Positions 1 through 5,650 of a stretch of DNA of 9,501 nucleotides are shown one piece after another (position 1 is the first letter of the stretch; every line of letters begins with the position of its first letter). The translations under genes were made by a program, and so were the position numbers. The stretch is from Clostridiales bacterium (lineage in GTDB: Bacteria > Bacillota > Clostridia > Peptostreptococcales > T1SED10-28), in contig SLKF01000143.1 of NCBI GenBank assembly GCA_007134725.1, positions 1 to 9,501 of the forward strand, read 5' to 3'. The notes beneath the pieces were generated by a model. It had not been told where the DNA came from, ran no database searches, and saw nothing but the letters and a program-made list of their open reading frames with translations.

Positions 1-67
1 AAAGGGATTGATTTTCCCCCGGGAAGGGCCAATGGGTAGAGGAAGGTACTGAAACTGAAAGAGAATC
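1..67. other. Left edge, no gene assigned
   Basis: No complete gene fits here. All three plus-strand frames hit a stop: frame 3 at 9-11, frame 1 at 37-39, frame 2 at 50-52. At most the last 12 to 16 codons of an upstream gene could be present. Neither short tail (ending RANG or RGRY) resembles a permease or binding-protein C-terminus that I recognise. I see no terminator or clear promoter, so the following ATPase gene could be co-transcribed with something to the left. Confidence 0.4.
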
Positions 68-79
68 AGGAGGTTTTTT

Positions 80-1054
80 ATGAAATTACTACAGGTTAAA
101 GACTTAAAAACCTATTTTTTTATTGATAAGCAAGAAGTTCCGGCAGTGGACGGTGTGGACTTTGATATTTATCAGGGAGAGGTATTGGCCTTAATCGGGG
201 AATCCGGTAGCGGGAAAAGTGTTACAGCCATGTCGATTATGGGACTTATAGATGAACCGGGAAAAATATTATCGGGAGAAATTCTATTGAATCGGGAAGA
301 AACTTTTGAAGAGGATCTGTTACAGAAAAGTGATAAACAGATGCGGTTTTTACGAGGCAAAGAGATCAGTATGATCTATCAAGATCCCTTAACCTCCCTG
401 CATCCCATGATTAAAGTAGGCGAGCAGGTGGCGGAAGTTTTGATGATACATGAAAAAGTCACAAAAGCGGAAGCCAAAGGAAAGGCGATCGAAATGATGA
501 AACGGGTGGGAATTTCCGATGGAGAAAAGCGATACGATGATTTCCCCGGACAATTCAGCGGTGGCATGCGACAAAGAATTATGATTGCCATGGCCATCCT
601 TTGCAATCCCCGGTTATTAATCGCTGACGAACCCACCACGGCCCTTGACGTGACGATACAGGCGGAAATTTTGGATTTACTCAGAAAACTGCAAAAAGAA
701 AATGGGATGTCCATGATGCTGATCACCCATGATTTAGGTGTGGTAGCAGAGATGGCGGACCGGGTATGTGTGATGTACTGCGGAAAAATTATGGAGGAGA
801 CCACGAATCATCGCTTGTTTAAAAATCCGAAAAATCCCTATACTAAGGGTTTGATGAAATGTATTCCCCGAATTGATGATAAACTGGAGTATTTAGATAC
901 CATTGAAGGATATGTACCGGATCCTACGGAGTTTCCCCCGGGTTGTCGATTTTCCACTCGGTGCCCTGAGGTGATGGAAGGTTGTAAAGAAAAGCTTCCG
1001 GAGCTAAAAGAAGTAGAGCCCGGGCATAAGGTTCGGTGTTGGCTTTATGAATAA
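80..1054 (+). CDS. oppD: Peptide ABC importer ATP-binding subunit (OppD/DppD type)
   Basis: This is the cytoplasmic ATPase that powers uptake of oligo- or dipeptides (possibly nickel or other nickel/peptide-family substrates). It works with two permeases, a binding protein and usually a partner ATPase (OppF/DppF). Visible motifs are Walker A GESGSGKS at residues 40-47, Q-loop Q101, signature FSGGMRQR at 159-166, Walker B LLIADEP at 179-185 with catalytic E184, and the switch His H217. After residue 250 comes the oligopeptide-transporter C-terminal domain (NPYTKGLM, then a Pro-rich stretch), with four cysteines at 289, 295, 302 and 320. In this family such cysteines can bind an iron-sulfur cluster; here that is inference. 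The 324-residue length is normal. The start is fixed by AGGAGG at 68-73, six bases before ATG. Its end overlaps the deacetylase lipoprotein gene by 8 bp. No OppF-like gene follows, so the rest of the transporter must be upstream or elsewhere. Substrate cannot be told from this subunit. Confidence 0.93.
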   Translation: MKLLQVKDLKTYFFIDKQEVPAVDGVDFDIYQGEVLALIGESGSGKSVTAMSIMGLIDEPGKILSGEILLNREETFEEDLLQKSDKQMRFLRGKEISMIYQDPLTSLHPMIKVGEQVAEVLMIHEKVTKAEAKGKAIEMMKRVGISDGEKRYDDFPGQFSGGMRQRIMIAMAILCNPRLLIADEPTTALDVTIQAEILDLLRKLQKENGMSMMLITHDLGVVAEMADRVCVMYCGKIMEETTNHRLFKNPKNPYTKGLMKCIPRIDDKLEYLDTIEGYVPDPTEFPPGCRFSTRCPEVMEGCKEKLPELKEVEPGHKVRCWLYE

Positions 1055-1949
1055 AAAACGAGTCTTAATCATAATAATTCTAATCCTGCTGCTCTTTACC
1101 GCCTGCAATGAAACGAGTAAAGATGAAAAAAGTCCGGAAGAGGAAAAAAGTCAGGAAGAGGAAAAAGCCTTGGATCAAGAGGAAGTCTTGGATCAAGAAA
1201 CCACCCAAGGAGATCAAGAAGATGAAAAAAAGCTCCCTTCTCTAGAAGAAATCAGGGATCGCTATGAAGACCAAGTCCCGGTGGAATGGGGAGAACGGGT
1301 TACCGGAGTAAAAACTAGAATCGACACCGAGGAACGGATTGTGGCCTTGACCTTTGATGCTTGCGGAGGACCCAATGGAAGAGGCTATGATGAGGAATTG
1401 ATCGAAGTTTTAATAGAAATGGACATCCCTGCAACCCTCTTTATCAGTGGAGACTGGATGGAACAGCACTCTCAAAGAGTACTGGAATTATGGGAAAAAC
1501 CGAACTTTGACATAGCCAATCACGGAAAAGATCATAAACCCTTATCGGTCAATGGAAAGAGCGCCTATGGAATACCGGGGACCGATTCTGTGGAAGAAGT
1601 ATATCAGGAAGTTTACGAAAACCATTTAAAAATCAAAGCACTAACCGGTGATTCCCCGAAATTTTTCCGATCGGGAACCGCATACTATGATGAGGTAGCG
1701 GTGAAAATCATCAAAGACTTAGGTGAAATACCGGTGAATTACAATGTTTTAGGAGATGCAGGGGCCACTTTTTCCGCGGCACAAATATATGAGAGTATGA
1801 TGCAGGCAAAACCGGGATCGATTATGCTCTTTCATATGAATCATCCCCATAGTGACGTAGCCGAAGGGGTTAAAATCGGAATCGAAGCCCTATTGGAAGA
1901 AGGCTTTGAGTTTGTTCTGTTAAAAGACTATATGGAAGAATTAGAATAA
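1047..1949 (+). CDS. Polysaccharide deacetylase (NodB-fold) lipoprotein
   Basis: Probably a membrane-anchored, extracellular deacetylase of cell-wall or other N-acetylated glycans; the substrate is unknown. Residues 1-19 form a lipoprotein signal: NKKR, a Leu/Ile-rich core, then FTA before lipidated Cys20. A very acidic linker (about 21-63) holds hexapeptide repeats. The NodB domain starts near residue 97. Motif 1 is TFDACGG (102-108): the usual catalytic-base Asp is kept (D104), but the usual second Asp, a metal ligand, is Ala. Motif 2 keeps the metal-binding His pair as HGKDH (H159, H163). Motif 3 is FRSGT (R208) instead of the usual RxPY form. The last motif is LFHMNHP with H263. Activity is therefore plausible but not certain. 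The ATG lies inside the end of the ATPase gene (ATGAATAA overlap), which suggests translational coupling, and no strong separate ribosome site is seen. A terminator follows directly. Confidence 0.85.
   Translation: MNKKRVLIIIILILLLFTACNETSKDEKSPEEEKSQEEEKALDQEEVLDQETTQGDQEDEKKLPSLEEIRDRYEDQVPVEWGERVTGVKTRIDTEERIVALTFDACGGPNGRGYDEELIEVLIEMDIPATLFISGDWMEQHSQRVLELWEKPNFDIANHGKDHKPLSVNGKSAYGIPGTDSVEEVYQEVYENHLKIKALTGDSPKFFRSGTAYYDEVAVKIIKDLGEIPVNYNVLGDAGATFSAAQIYESMMQAKPGSIMLFHMNHPHSDVAEGVKIGIEALLEEGFEFVLLKDYMEELE
1131..1202 (+). repeat. Two back-to-back 18-bp tandem duplications in the lipoprotein linker
   Basis: Four consecutive in-frame 18-bp units encode SPEEEK, SQEEEK, ALDQEE and VLDQET. 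Units 1 and 2 (1131-1148, 1149-1166) differ at two bases; units 3 and 4 (1167-1184, 1185-1202) share TTGGATCAAGA. The array lengthens the acidic spacer between the lipid anchor and the deacetylase domain. Such repeats can change in copy number by slippage without breaking the frame. Confidence 0.8.
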
Positions 1950-1952
1950 CCA

Positions 1953-1976
1953 AGGGTGCTTCGGCACTTTTTTTTT
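1953..1976 (+). terminator. Rho-independent terminator after the deacetylase gene
   Basis: A GTGC stem (1956-1959) pairs with GCAC (1964-1967) around a stable TTCG tetraloop. Three weaker pairs (A-T and G-T) extend it outward into the T-run, and nine T follow at 1968-1976. It begins four bases after the stop codon and ends the ATPase-deacetylase transcript. Confidence 0.85.
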
Positions 1977-1982
1977 GTTCTT

Positions 1983-1998
1983 ATATTCCAATATTCCA
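1983..1998. repeat. Perfect 8-bp tandem repeat
   Basis: ATATTCCA occurs twice head to tail (1983-1990 and 1991-1998) just after the terminator T-run. No function can be assigned; it may be chance in AT-rich DNA. Confidence 0.5.
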
Positions 1999-2006
1999 AA
2001 ACCTAA

Positions 2007-2031
2007 GTTGTATTCCTTTGCAAGGAACAAC
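2007..2031. repeat. Intergenic inverted repeat / hairpin
   Basis: GTTG (2007-2010) and TTCCTT (2013-2018) pair with AAGGAA (2022-2027) and CAAC (2028-2031). The loop is TGC and there is a two-base TA bulge, giving ten base pairs. No long T-run follows on either strand, so it does not look like a standard terminator. It lies between the deacetylase terminator and the minus-strand tRNA terminator and could be a relic, a protein-binding site or part of a small RNA; none of these is shown by the sequence. Confidence 0.55.
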
Positions 2032-2116
2032 TGATATTTCCGGTGCTTAATCATTTGTATAATATTTTTTGTGTGCCCATTGTCAGCATGTTACCAACAA
2101 ATCACTATTAGAAGAT

Positions 2117-2151
2117 AAAAAAACAGCCCTATCGATTACCGATAAGAGCTG
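2117..2151 (-). terminator. Rho-independent terminator of the tRNA-Ala gene
   Basis: Read on the minus strand, CAGCTCTTATCG pairs with CGATAGGGCTG around a GTAAT loop (2124-2151), with one bulged T and one G-U pair. A run of seven T follows (plus-strand A at 2117-2123). It starts about 20 bases past the tRNA CCA end. In the plus direction the same hairpin is followed by only five T after an A, so it may weakly stop transcription that way too. Confidence 0.85.
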
Positions 2152-2171
2152 ATTTTTCAATGTTTTTAAAT

Positions 2172-2246
2172 TGGTGGAACTGACGGGATTCGAACCCGTG
2201 ACCCCTTGACTGCCAGTCAAGTATTCTCCCACTGAACTACAGTCCC
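2172..2246 (-). tRNA. tRNA-Ala, anticodon GGC
   Basis: The minus strand folds into a full cloverleaf. The acceptor stem is GGGACTG/CAGTTCC with discriminator A and an encoded CCA. The D stem is GTTC/GAAT, and the anticodon stem is CTTGA/TCAAG with loop CTGGCAG. The variable region is five bases and the T arm is ACGGG-TTCGAAT-CCCGT. The anticodon GGC (plus positions 2212-2214) reads GCC and GCU alanine codons. Identity is confirmed by the G3-U70 wobble pair and A73, the classic alanine identity elements. Length is 75 bases with CCA. It is a single-tRNA unit with its own promoter and terminator, transcribed towards the deacetylase gene. Confidence 0.96.
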
Positions 2247-2267
2247 TGATTACTTACAACAAAGTAT

Positions 2268-2296
2268 ATTATAAAACAAAGTCCGGGAAATGTAAA
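2268..2296 (-). promoter_or_regulatory. Promoter of the tRNA-Ala gene
   Basis: On the minus strand, TTTACA (2296-2291) and a perfect TATAAT (2273-2268) are separated by exactly 17 bases. This is a strong housekeeping-sigma promoter. The expected start near 2261 gives a leader of about 15 bases before the mature tRNA 5' end. Confidence 0.85.
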
Positions 2297-2328
2297 GGCC
2301 GTCAGAAAAAGAATTTTTTTTAGGAATA

Positions 2329-2337
2329 TGATATAAT
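2329..2337 (+). promoter_or_regulatory. TG-extended -10 promoter for the ROK kinase
   Basis: TGATATAAT combines an extended -10 TG with a perfect TATAAT (2332-2337). No good -35 box lies 16-18 bases upstream, which is tolerated by extended -10 promoters. The predicted start is near 2344, giving a leader of roughly 29 bases. It is back to back with the tRNA promoter, the two -10 boxes being about 60 bp apart. Confidence 0.7.
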
Positions 2338-2372
2338 AAATAAATCAATCAAGGATGGTTAGGAGGGTAAGC

Positions 2373-3335
2373 ATGGATCTACACCAAAAGACAATGATCG
2401 GAATTGATTTAGGAGGTACAAGCATTAAATTCGGCCTGATTTCATCGGAAGGCAAAATTCTTAGGAAAAGTAAACTAAAAACTCCTCTTTCCAAAGATTT
2501 TCAAGAAATCGTCGAGCTTATTACCAAGGAAGTGCACAGAATATTATTGGAAGAAAAACTGCCCAAAAATGAAATTTCCGGAATCGGAATCGGGATCCCC
2601 GGGGTTACCAATGCAAAAGGGGAAGTGGTTTTTGCCAACAACCTTTTTTGGAAAAACAAACCCTTACAAAGCTCCTTGGAACAGCGATTGGGGATTCGGG
2701 TAAAAGTGGGGAACGACGCTTCCTTAGCCGGATTTGGAGAATTCCATTTCGGAGCCATGCGCAACACACAAAACGCTTTGCTACTGACCTTAGGCACGGG
2801 CCTGGGGGCAGGAGTGATCATCAACGGAAAAGTATTTCATGGCAGTCACTATCTGGGAACGGAAATTGGACATATGATCATCGGCGAAAACTTCTATAAT
2901 TGCAACTGTGGCAACAACGGTTGCCTGGAAACCTTTGCGTCCGCAACGGCTCTTGTAAAATATGTTGCCCATCTTATGGAAGCGGGGGAATCTTCAATCC
3001 TCAAGCAAGAGGAAGGCAATCAGCAAAAAAACATTACTTCCCAACAAATTTTTGATGCCGCAAGAAATCATGATAAAGTAGCAATAAAAGCCCTGGATCG
3101 ATTTATCCGTTATCTCGCCATGGGGATTGCCAACCTGATCAATATTTTTGATCCTGAAGTTATAGCCCTTGGCGGCGGTCTAAGTGAAAGTGGGGACTTG
3201 TTTTTGGAGGACCTAAGAATCATTGCGAAAACCCATACCTACGTAAAAGAGGAAAACCCCACGGAGATTGTCATTGCAGAATTAAAGAATGACGCGGGAA
3301 TTTTAGGCAGTGGAATGTTCGTACTGGAAGATTAA
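2373..3335 (+). CDS. glcK: ROK-family sugar kinase, probable glucokinase
   Basis: Likely phosphorylates cytoplasmic glucose with ATP to glucose-6-phosphate, feeding glycolysis with the glucose released by the alpha-glucosidase downstream. The N-terminal phosphate-binding motif is GIDLGGTSIKFG (10-21). The catalytic Asp is D115 in VGNDASLAG. The ROK zinc site is H167 (EIGH) plus C177, C179 and C184 in CNCGNNGC, followed by LETFAS. The C-terminal nucleotide-binding Gly-rich segment is IALGGGLSESG (264-274). There is no N-terminal helix-turn-helix, so it is a kinase and not a ROK repressor. An in-frame ATG at 2355 was rejected because AGGAGG (2361-2366) lies inside that extension and is six bases before ATG 2373; this gives 320 residues, normal for the family. 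Other ROK substrates (N-acetylglucosamine, mannose, fructose) cannot be excluded, but the alpha-glucan neighbours favour glucose. No terminator follows, so transcripts may run into the next genes. Confidence 0.9.
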   Translation: MDLHQKTMIGIDLGGTSIKFGLISSEGKILRKSKLKTPLSKDFQEIVELITKEVHRILLEEKLPKNEISGIGIGIPGVTNAKGEVVFANNLFWKNKPLQSSLEQRLGIRVKVGNDASLAGFGEFHFGAMRNTQNALLLTLGTGLGAGVIINGKVFHGSHYLGTEIGHMIIGENFYNCNCGNNGCLETFASATALVKYVAHLMEAGESSILKQEEGNQQKNITSQQIFDAARNHDKVAIKALDRFIRYLAMGIANLINIFDPEVIALGGGLSESGDLFLEDLRIIAKTHTYVKEENPTEIVIAELKNDAGILGSGMFVLED

Positions 3336-3349
3336 TTTTTCTGAGGCCA

Positions 3350-3379
3350 CTTACAAAAGTAGGAAAAGTGTGATATTAT
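3350..3379 (+). promoter_or_regulatory. Promoter of the alpha-glucan operon
   Basis: A -35-like CTTACA (3350-3355) is followed after 18 bases by TATTAT (3374-3379), preceded by an extended TG (TGATATTAT, 3371-3379). The predicted start is near 3386. It directly precedes the operator and would serve the GH31, malQ and glgP genes. Confidence 0.65.
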
Positions 3380-3395
3380 ATTAAAAAAAAAGAAG

Positions 3396-3407
3396 GCAAT
3401 CGTTTGC
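3396..3407 (+). promoter_or_regulatory. LacI-family-type operator (MalR-like or CcpA cre-like)
   Basis: GCAATCGTTTGC differs at one base from the perfect palindrome GCAAACGTTTGC, the type of site bound by maltose repressors of the LacI family. It also fits the CcpA cre consensus TGNAANCGNWNNCW at all but the first position (read from 3395). It is centred about 15 bases after the predicted start site, where a bound repressor would block transcription. Whether the regulator is a dedicated repressor or CcpA cannot be decided here; no regulator gene lies in the window. Confidence 0.7.
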
Positions 3408-3474
3408 ATAAACCAAAAAGCGGTTAGAGCCTAAGGACATTTATCTAAGAAACTTCCGAGAAGGAGGCCAAGCA

Positions 3475-5610
3475 GTGCAATCTTACAAACTGAACAATGG
3501 AGTGGAAGGATTTGAATTTGGAACCCCCATAGATACCGGGGCGTTGTTGGAGAAGGGAACACCGGAGAAGATCGACTTTAAGGAAAAAATGGCTGTGGGA
3601 AAGATCACAACATTGGAATTTGAACTACTGCCGAAGGATCGAATCTATGGACTGGGAGAGCATCTTGGAAGCATGAATCGTAGAGGGAAAAGACTTCGGT
3701 CCTATTGTCGGGATGAAGCGAATCATACCGAGGATAAGAATGAATTATATGGAGCCCATAATTTTTTTGTCCACGTAAAAGAACAGGAACAGACGGGATT
3801 CTTCATTGATTTTCCAGGAGAAGTGGTTTATGATACCGGGTTTCAGGACGATAAGCGTTTCACCATTGAAATCCACGGAAAGGATTTTCGGCTGATCAAA
3901 ATTCCCGGAAATAGTATCGAAGAAATTGTATCCCGATTTCTTCAAGTGGCGGGCAAAGCCTACATTCCACCAAAATGGGCTTTTGGTTATTTTCAAAGCC
4001 GGTGGGGCTATAAGGATGTAGCAGAGATCAACGGGGTGTATGAAAGGTTTCAACAGGAAGACTTACCCTTAGACGGGATTTACCTGGATTTGGATTACAT
4101 GGAGGATTTCAAAAATTTTACGGTTTCCCGGCAGCGTTTCCCAAAGTTTAAGGAATTCGTAGCAAAATTAAAAAGGGACGGGGTTTATCTGGTCCCGATT
4201 ATTGATGCCGGTGTAAAAATTGAACCGGATTATGATATCTATGAAGAAGGCCTTGCAGGGAATCATTTTTGTCTGAATGCCCAGGGCAATCCTTACGTCG
4301 CTGCAGTATGGCCGGGAAAGGTTCATTTTCCGGATTTTTTGCAAAGCAAAACCAGAAAGTGGTTCGGAGAGAAGTATCAGTTTTTAACGGATCTCGGTAT
4401 TGAAGGGGTCTGGAATGATATGAACGAGCCGGCGATCTTTTATGATGAAAAAAATCTGGAAGAGGCCGTGGATTTAGCCTCGGATTGTCGGGGAAAAAAT
4501 CTGAATGTTCATAAGTTTTTTGAATTGAAGGATACCTTTGCCAATTTGTTAAACGATGAAGATTACCATCAACGGTTTTATCACAGGATCCAAGGAAAAA
4601 AACATCCCCATAGAGAAGTACATAATCTATATGGAGATTATATGACTCGAGCCGCCAACTACGGCCTACAGAAACATTTAAACAAACGGTTTTTATTGAT
4701 CTCCAGGGCTTCAAGCATTGGTATGCATCGTTATGGAGGGATATGGACCGGAGATAATGCCTCCTGGTGGAGCCATCTGGAAGAGAATATTCGGATGATG
4801 CCCTCCATTAATATGTGCGGATTTTATTATATCGGTGCCGACACGGGAGGTTTCGGAGGCCAGTGTTCGGGAGAACTGCTGACACGGTGGCTACAGTTTA
4901 GTGCATTTACGCCCTTGCTTAGAAATCACTCCGCACTGGATACCAGGCCCCAGGAGCCCTATGCTTTTTCCCAAGAGGTGCTGGAAAATACCCGAAGTAT
5001 ACTCAAAGGGCGCTATCGCTTAATTCCCTACTTATACTCTACGTATATGAAGGCCGTGGAAGAGTATCAACTGTTTTTCAAACCCTTGGCCTTTGACTAT
5101 GGTGAAGGATACCAAGAAATTGAAGACCAGTTGTTCATTGGAGAGGAAATCATGCTTGCCCCGATCCATAAAAAAAACCAATCCCAACGACTGGTGGATC
5201 TTCCGGAAAAAATGGCCCGGATTACCTTAACCGATCAGGAGACCGAGATGTCCTTAGCTCCCGCCGGCCCCCAGAAGTTATCCTATGATTTGGATCATTT
5301 ACGTTTTTTTCTACGGGAGAATAAAATGATTCCCCTAGGGAAATCCGCAAAAAATGTTTCCAAGCTGTCGATGAAAAAGCTGGAAGTACTGGCCTATATT
5401 ACGAATCAGGGGGAGCATGTTTTTTATGATGATGACGGCATTAGCCTGGGTAATAAGGAAAAGAATTTGATGAAAATCAGGATCAAATCCCGGGAAGACT
5501 TTTATGATATTGAAGTGAAAAATCCTCATAAAGAACTGGAAACCATTGATTTTAAAATTATCAACGACAATGGTAGGATTCAGAAAATAAGCTATAGGGT
5601 TAAAACGTAG
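3475..5610 (+). CDS. GH31 family alpha-glucosidase
   Basis: Retaining glycoside hydrolase that probably cuts terminal alpha-glucose from maltose, isomaltose or short maltodextrins. An N-terminal beta-sandwich (about 1-160) with the GH31-typical YGLGEH (58-63) precedes the catalytic barrel. The barrel shows WAFGYFQSRWGY (168-179), the substrate-binding YLDLDYM (203-209), the nucleophile D315 in WNDMNEP and the acid/base D427 in IWTGDNASWW. RNHSALDTRPQEPY follows (483-496), then C-terminal beta-domains. About 65 residues (320-385) between the two catalytic Asp residues form the usual inserted subdomain. No signal peptide or membrane segment is seen, so it acts in the cytoplasm on imported sugar. 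It starts with GTG: AAGGAGG at 3461-3467 lies seven bases before it. Its 711 residues are within the family range. GH31 also contains xylosidases and transglucosidases; the malQ and glgP neighbours favour alpha-glucosidase, but linkage preference (1,4 or 1,6) is unknown. Confidence 0.92.
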   Translation: MQSYKLNNGVEGFEFGTPIDTGALLEKGTPEKIDFKEKMAVGKITTLEFELLPKDRIYGLGEHLGSMNRRGKRLRSYCRDEANHTEDKNELYGAHNFFVHVKEQEQTGFFIDFPGEVVYDTGFQDDKRFTIEIHGKDFRLIKIPGNSIEEIVSRFLQVAGKAYIPPKWAFGYFQSRWGYKDVAEINGVYERFQQEDLPLDGIYLDLDYMEDFKNFTVSRQRFPKFKEFVAKLKRDGVYLVPIIDAGVKIEPDYDIYEEGLAGNHFCLNAQGNPYVAAVWPGKVHFPDFLQSKTRKWFGEKYQFLTDLGIEGVWNDMNEPAIFYDEKNLEEAVDLASDCRGKNLNVHKFFELKDTFANLLNDEDYHQRFYHRIQGKKHPHREVHNLYGDYMTRAANYGLQKHLNKRFLLISRASSIGMHRYGGIWTGDNASWWSHLEENIRMMPSINMCGFYYIGADTGGFGGQCSGELLTRWLQFSAFTPLLRNHSALDTRPQEPYAFSQEVLENTRSILKGRYRLIPYLYSTYMKAVEEYQLFFKPLAFDYGEGYQEIEDQLFIGEEIMLAPIHKKNQSQRLVDLPEKMARITLTDQETEMSLAPAGPQKLSYDLDHLRFFLRENKMIPLGKSAKNVSKLSMKKLEVLAYITNQGEHVFYDDDGISLGNKEKNLMKIRIKSREDFYDIEVKNPHKELETIDFKIINDNGRIQKISYRVKT

Positions 5611-5650
5611 AAAATCCTGGATTAATGTATGTAAGAAGGAGGATGCCTTT

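Noticed and set aside
379..804. Long minus-strand open frame inside the ATPase gene, and similar ones in the other genes (for example 4199-4714)
   Set aside because: They lie wholly within clearly recognised genes, lack ribosome sites and show no family motifs; they are frame shadows.
2058..2063. TATAAT in the intergenic region as an orphan plus-strand promoter
   Set aside because: No credible -35 box or correctly spaced TG is present, and nothing but the antisense tRNA unit lies downstream.
2172..2246. tRNA-Gly(GCC) read on the plus strand
   Set aside because: GCC appears only as the complement. The T arm, CCA end and G3-U70 pair all form on the minus strand, giving alanine GGC.
2355..2372. 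Earlier in-frame ATG for the ROK kinase
   Set aside because: The AGGAGG ribosome site lies inside this extension, and the extra residues (MVRRVS) are not part of the family N-terminus.
3348..3370. Possible terminator after the ROK kinase gene
   Set aside because: Only short ACTT/AAGT pairing is possible and no T-run follows.
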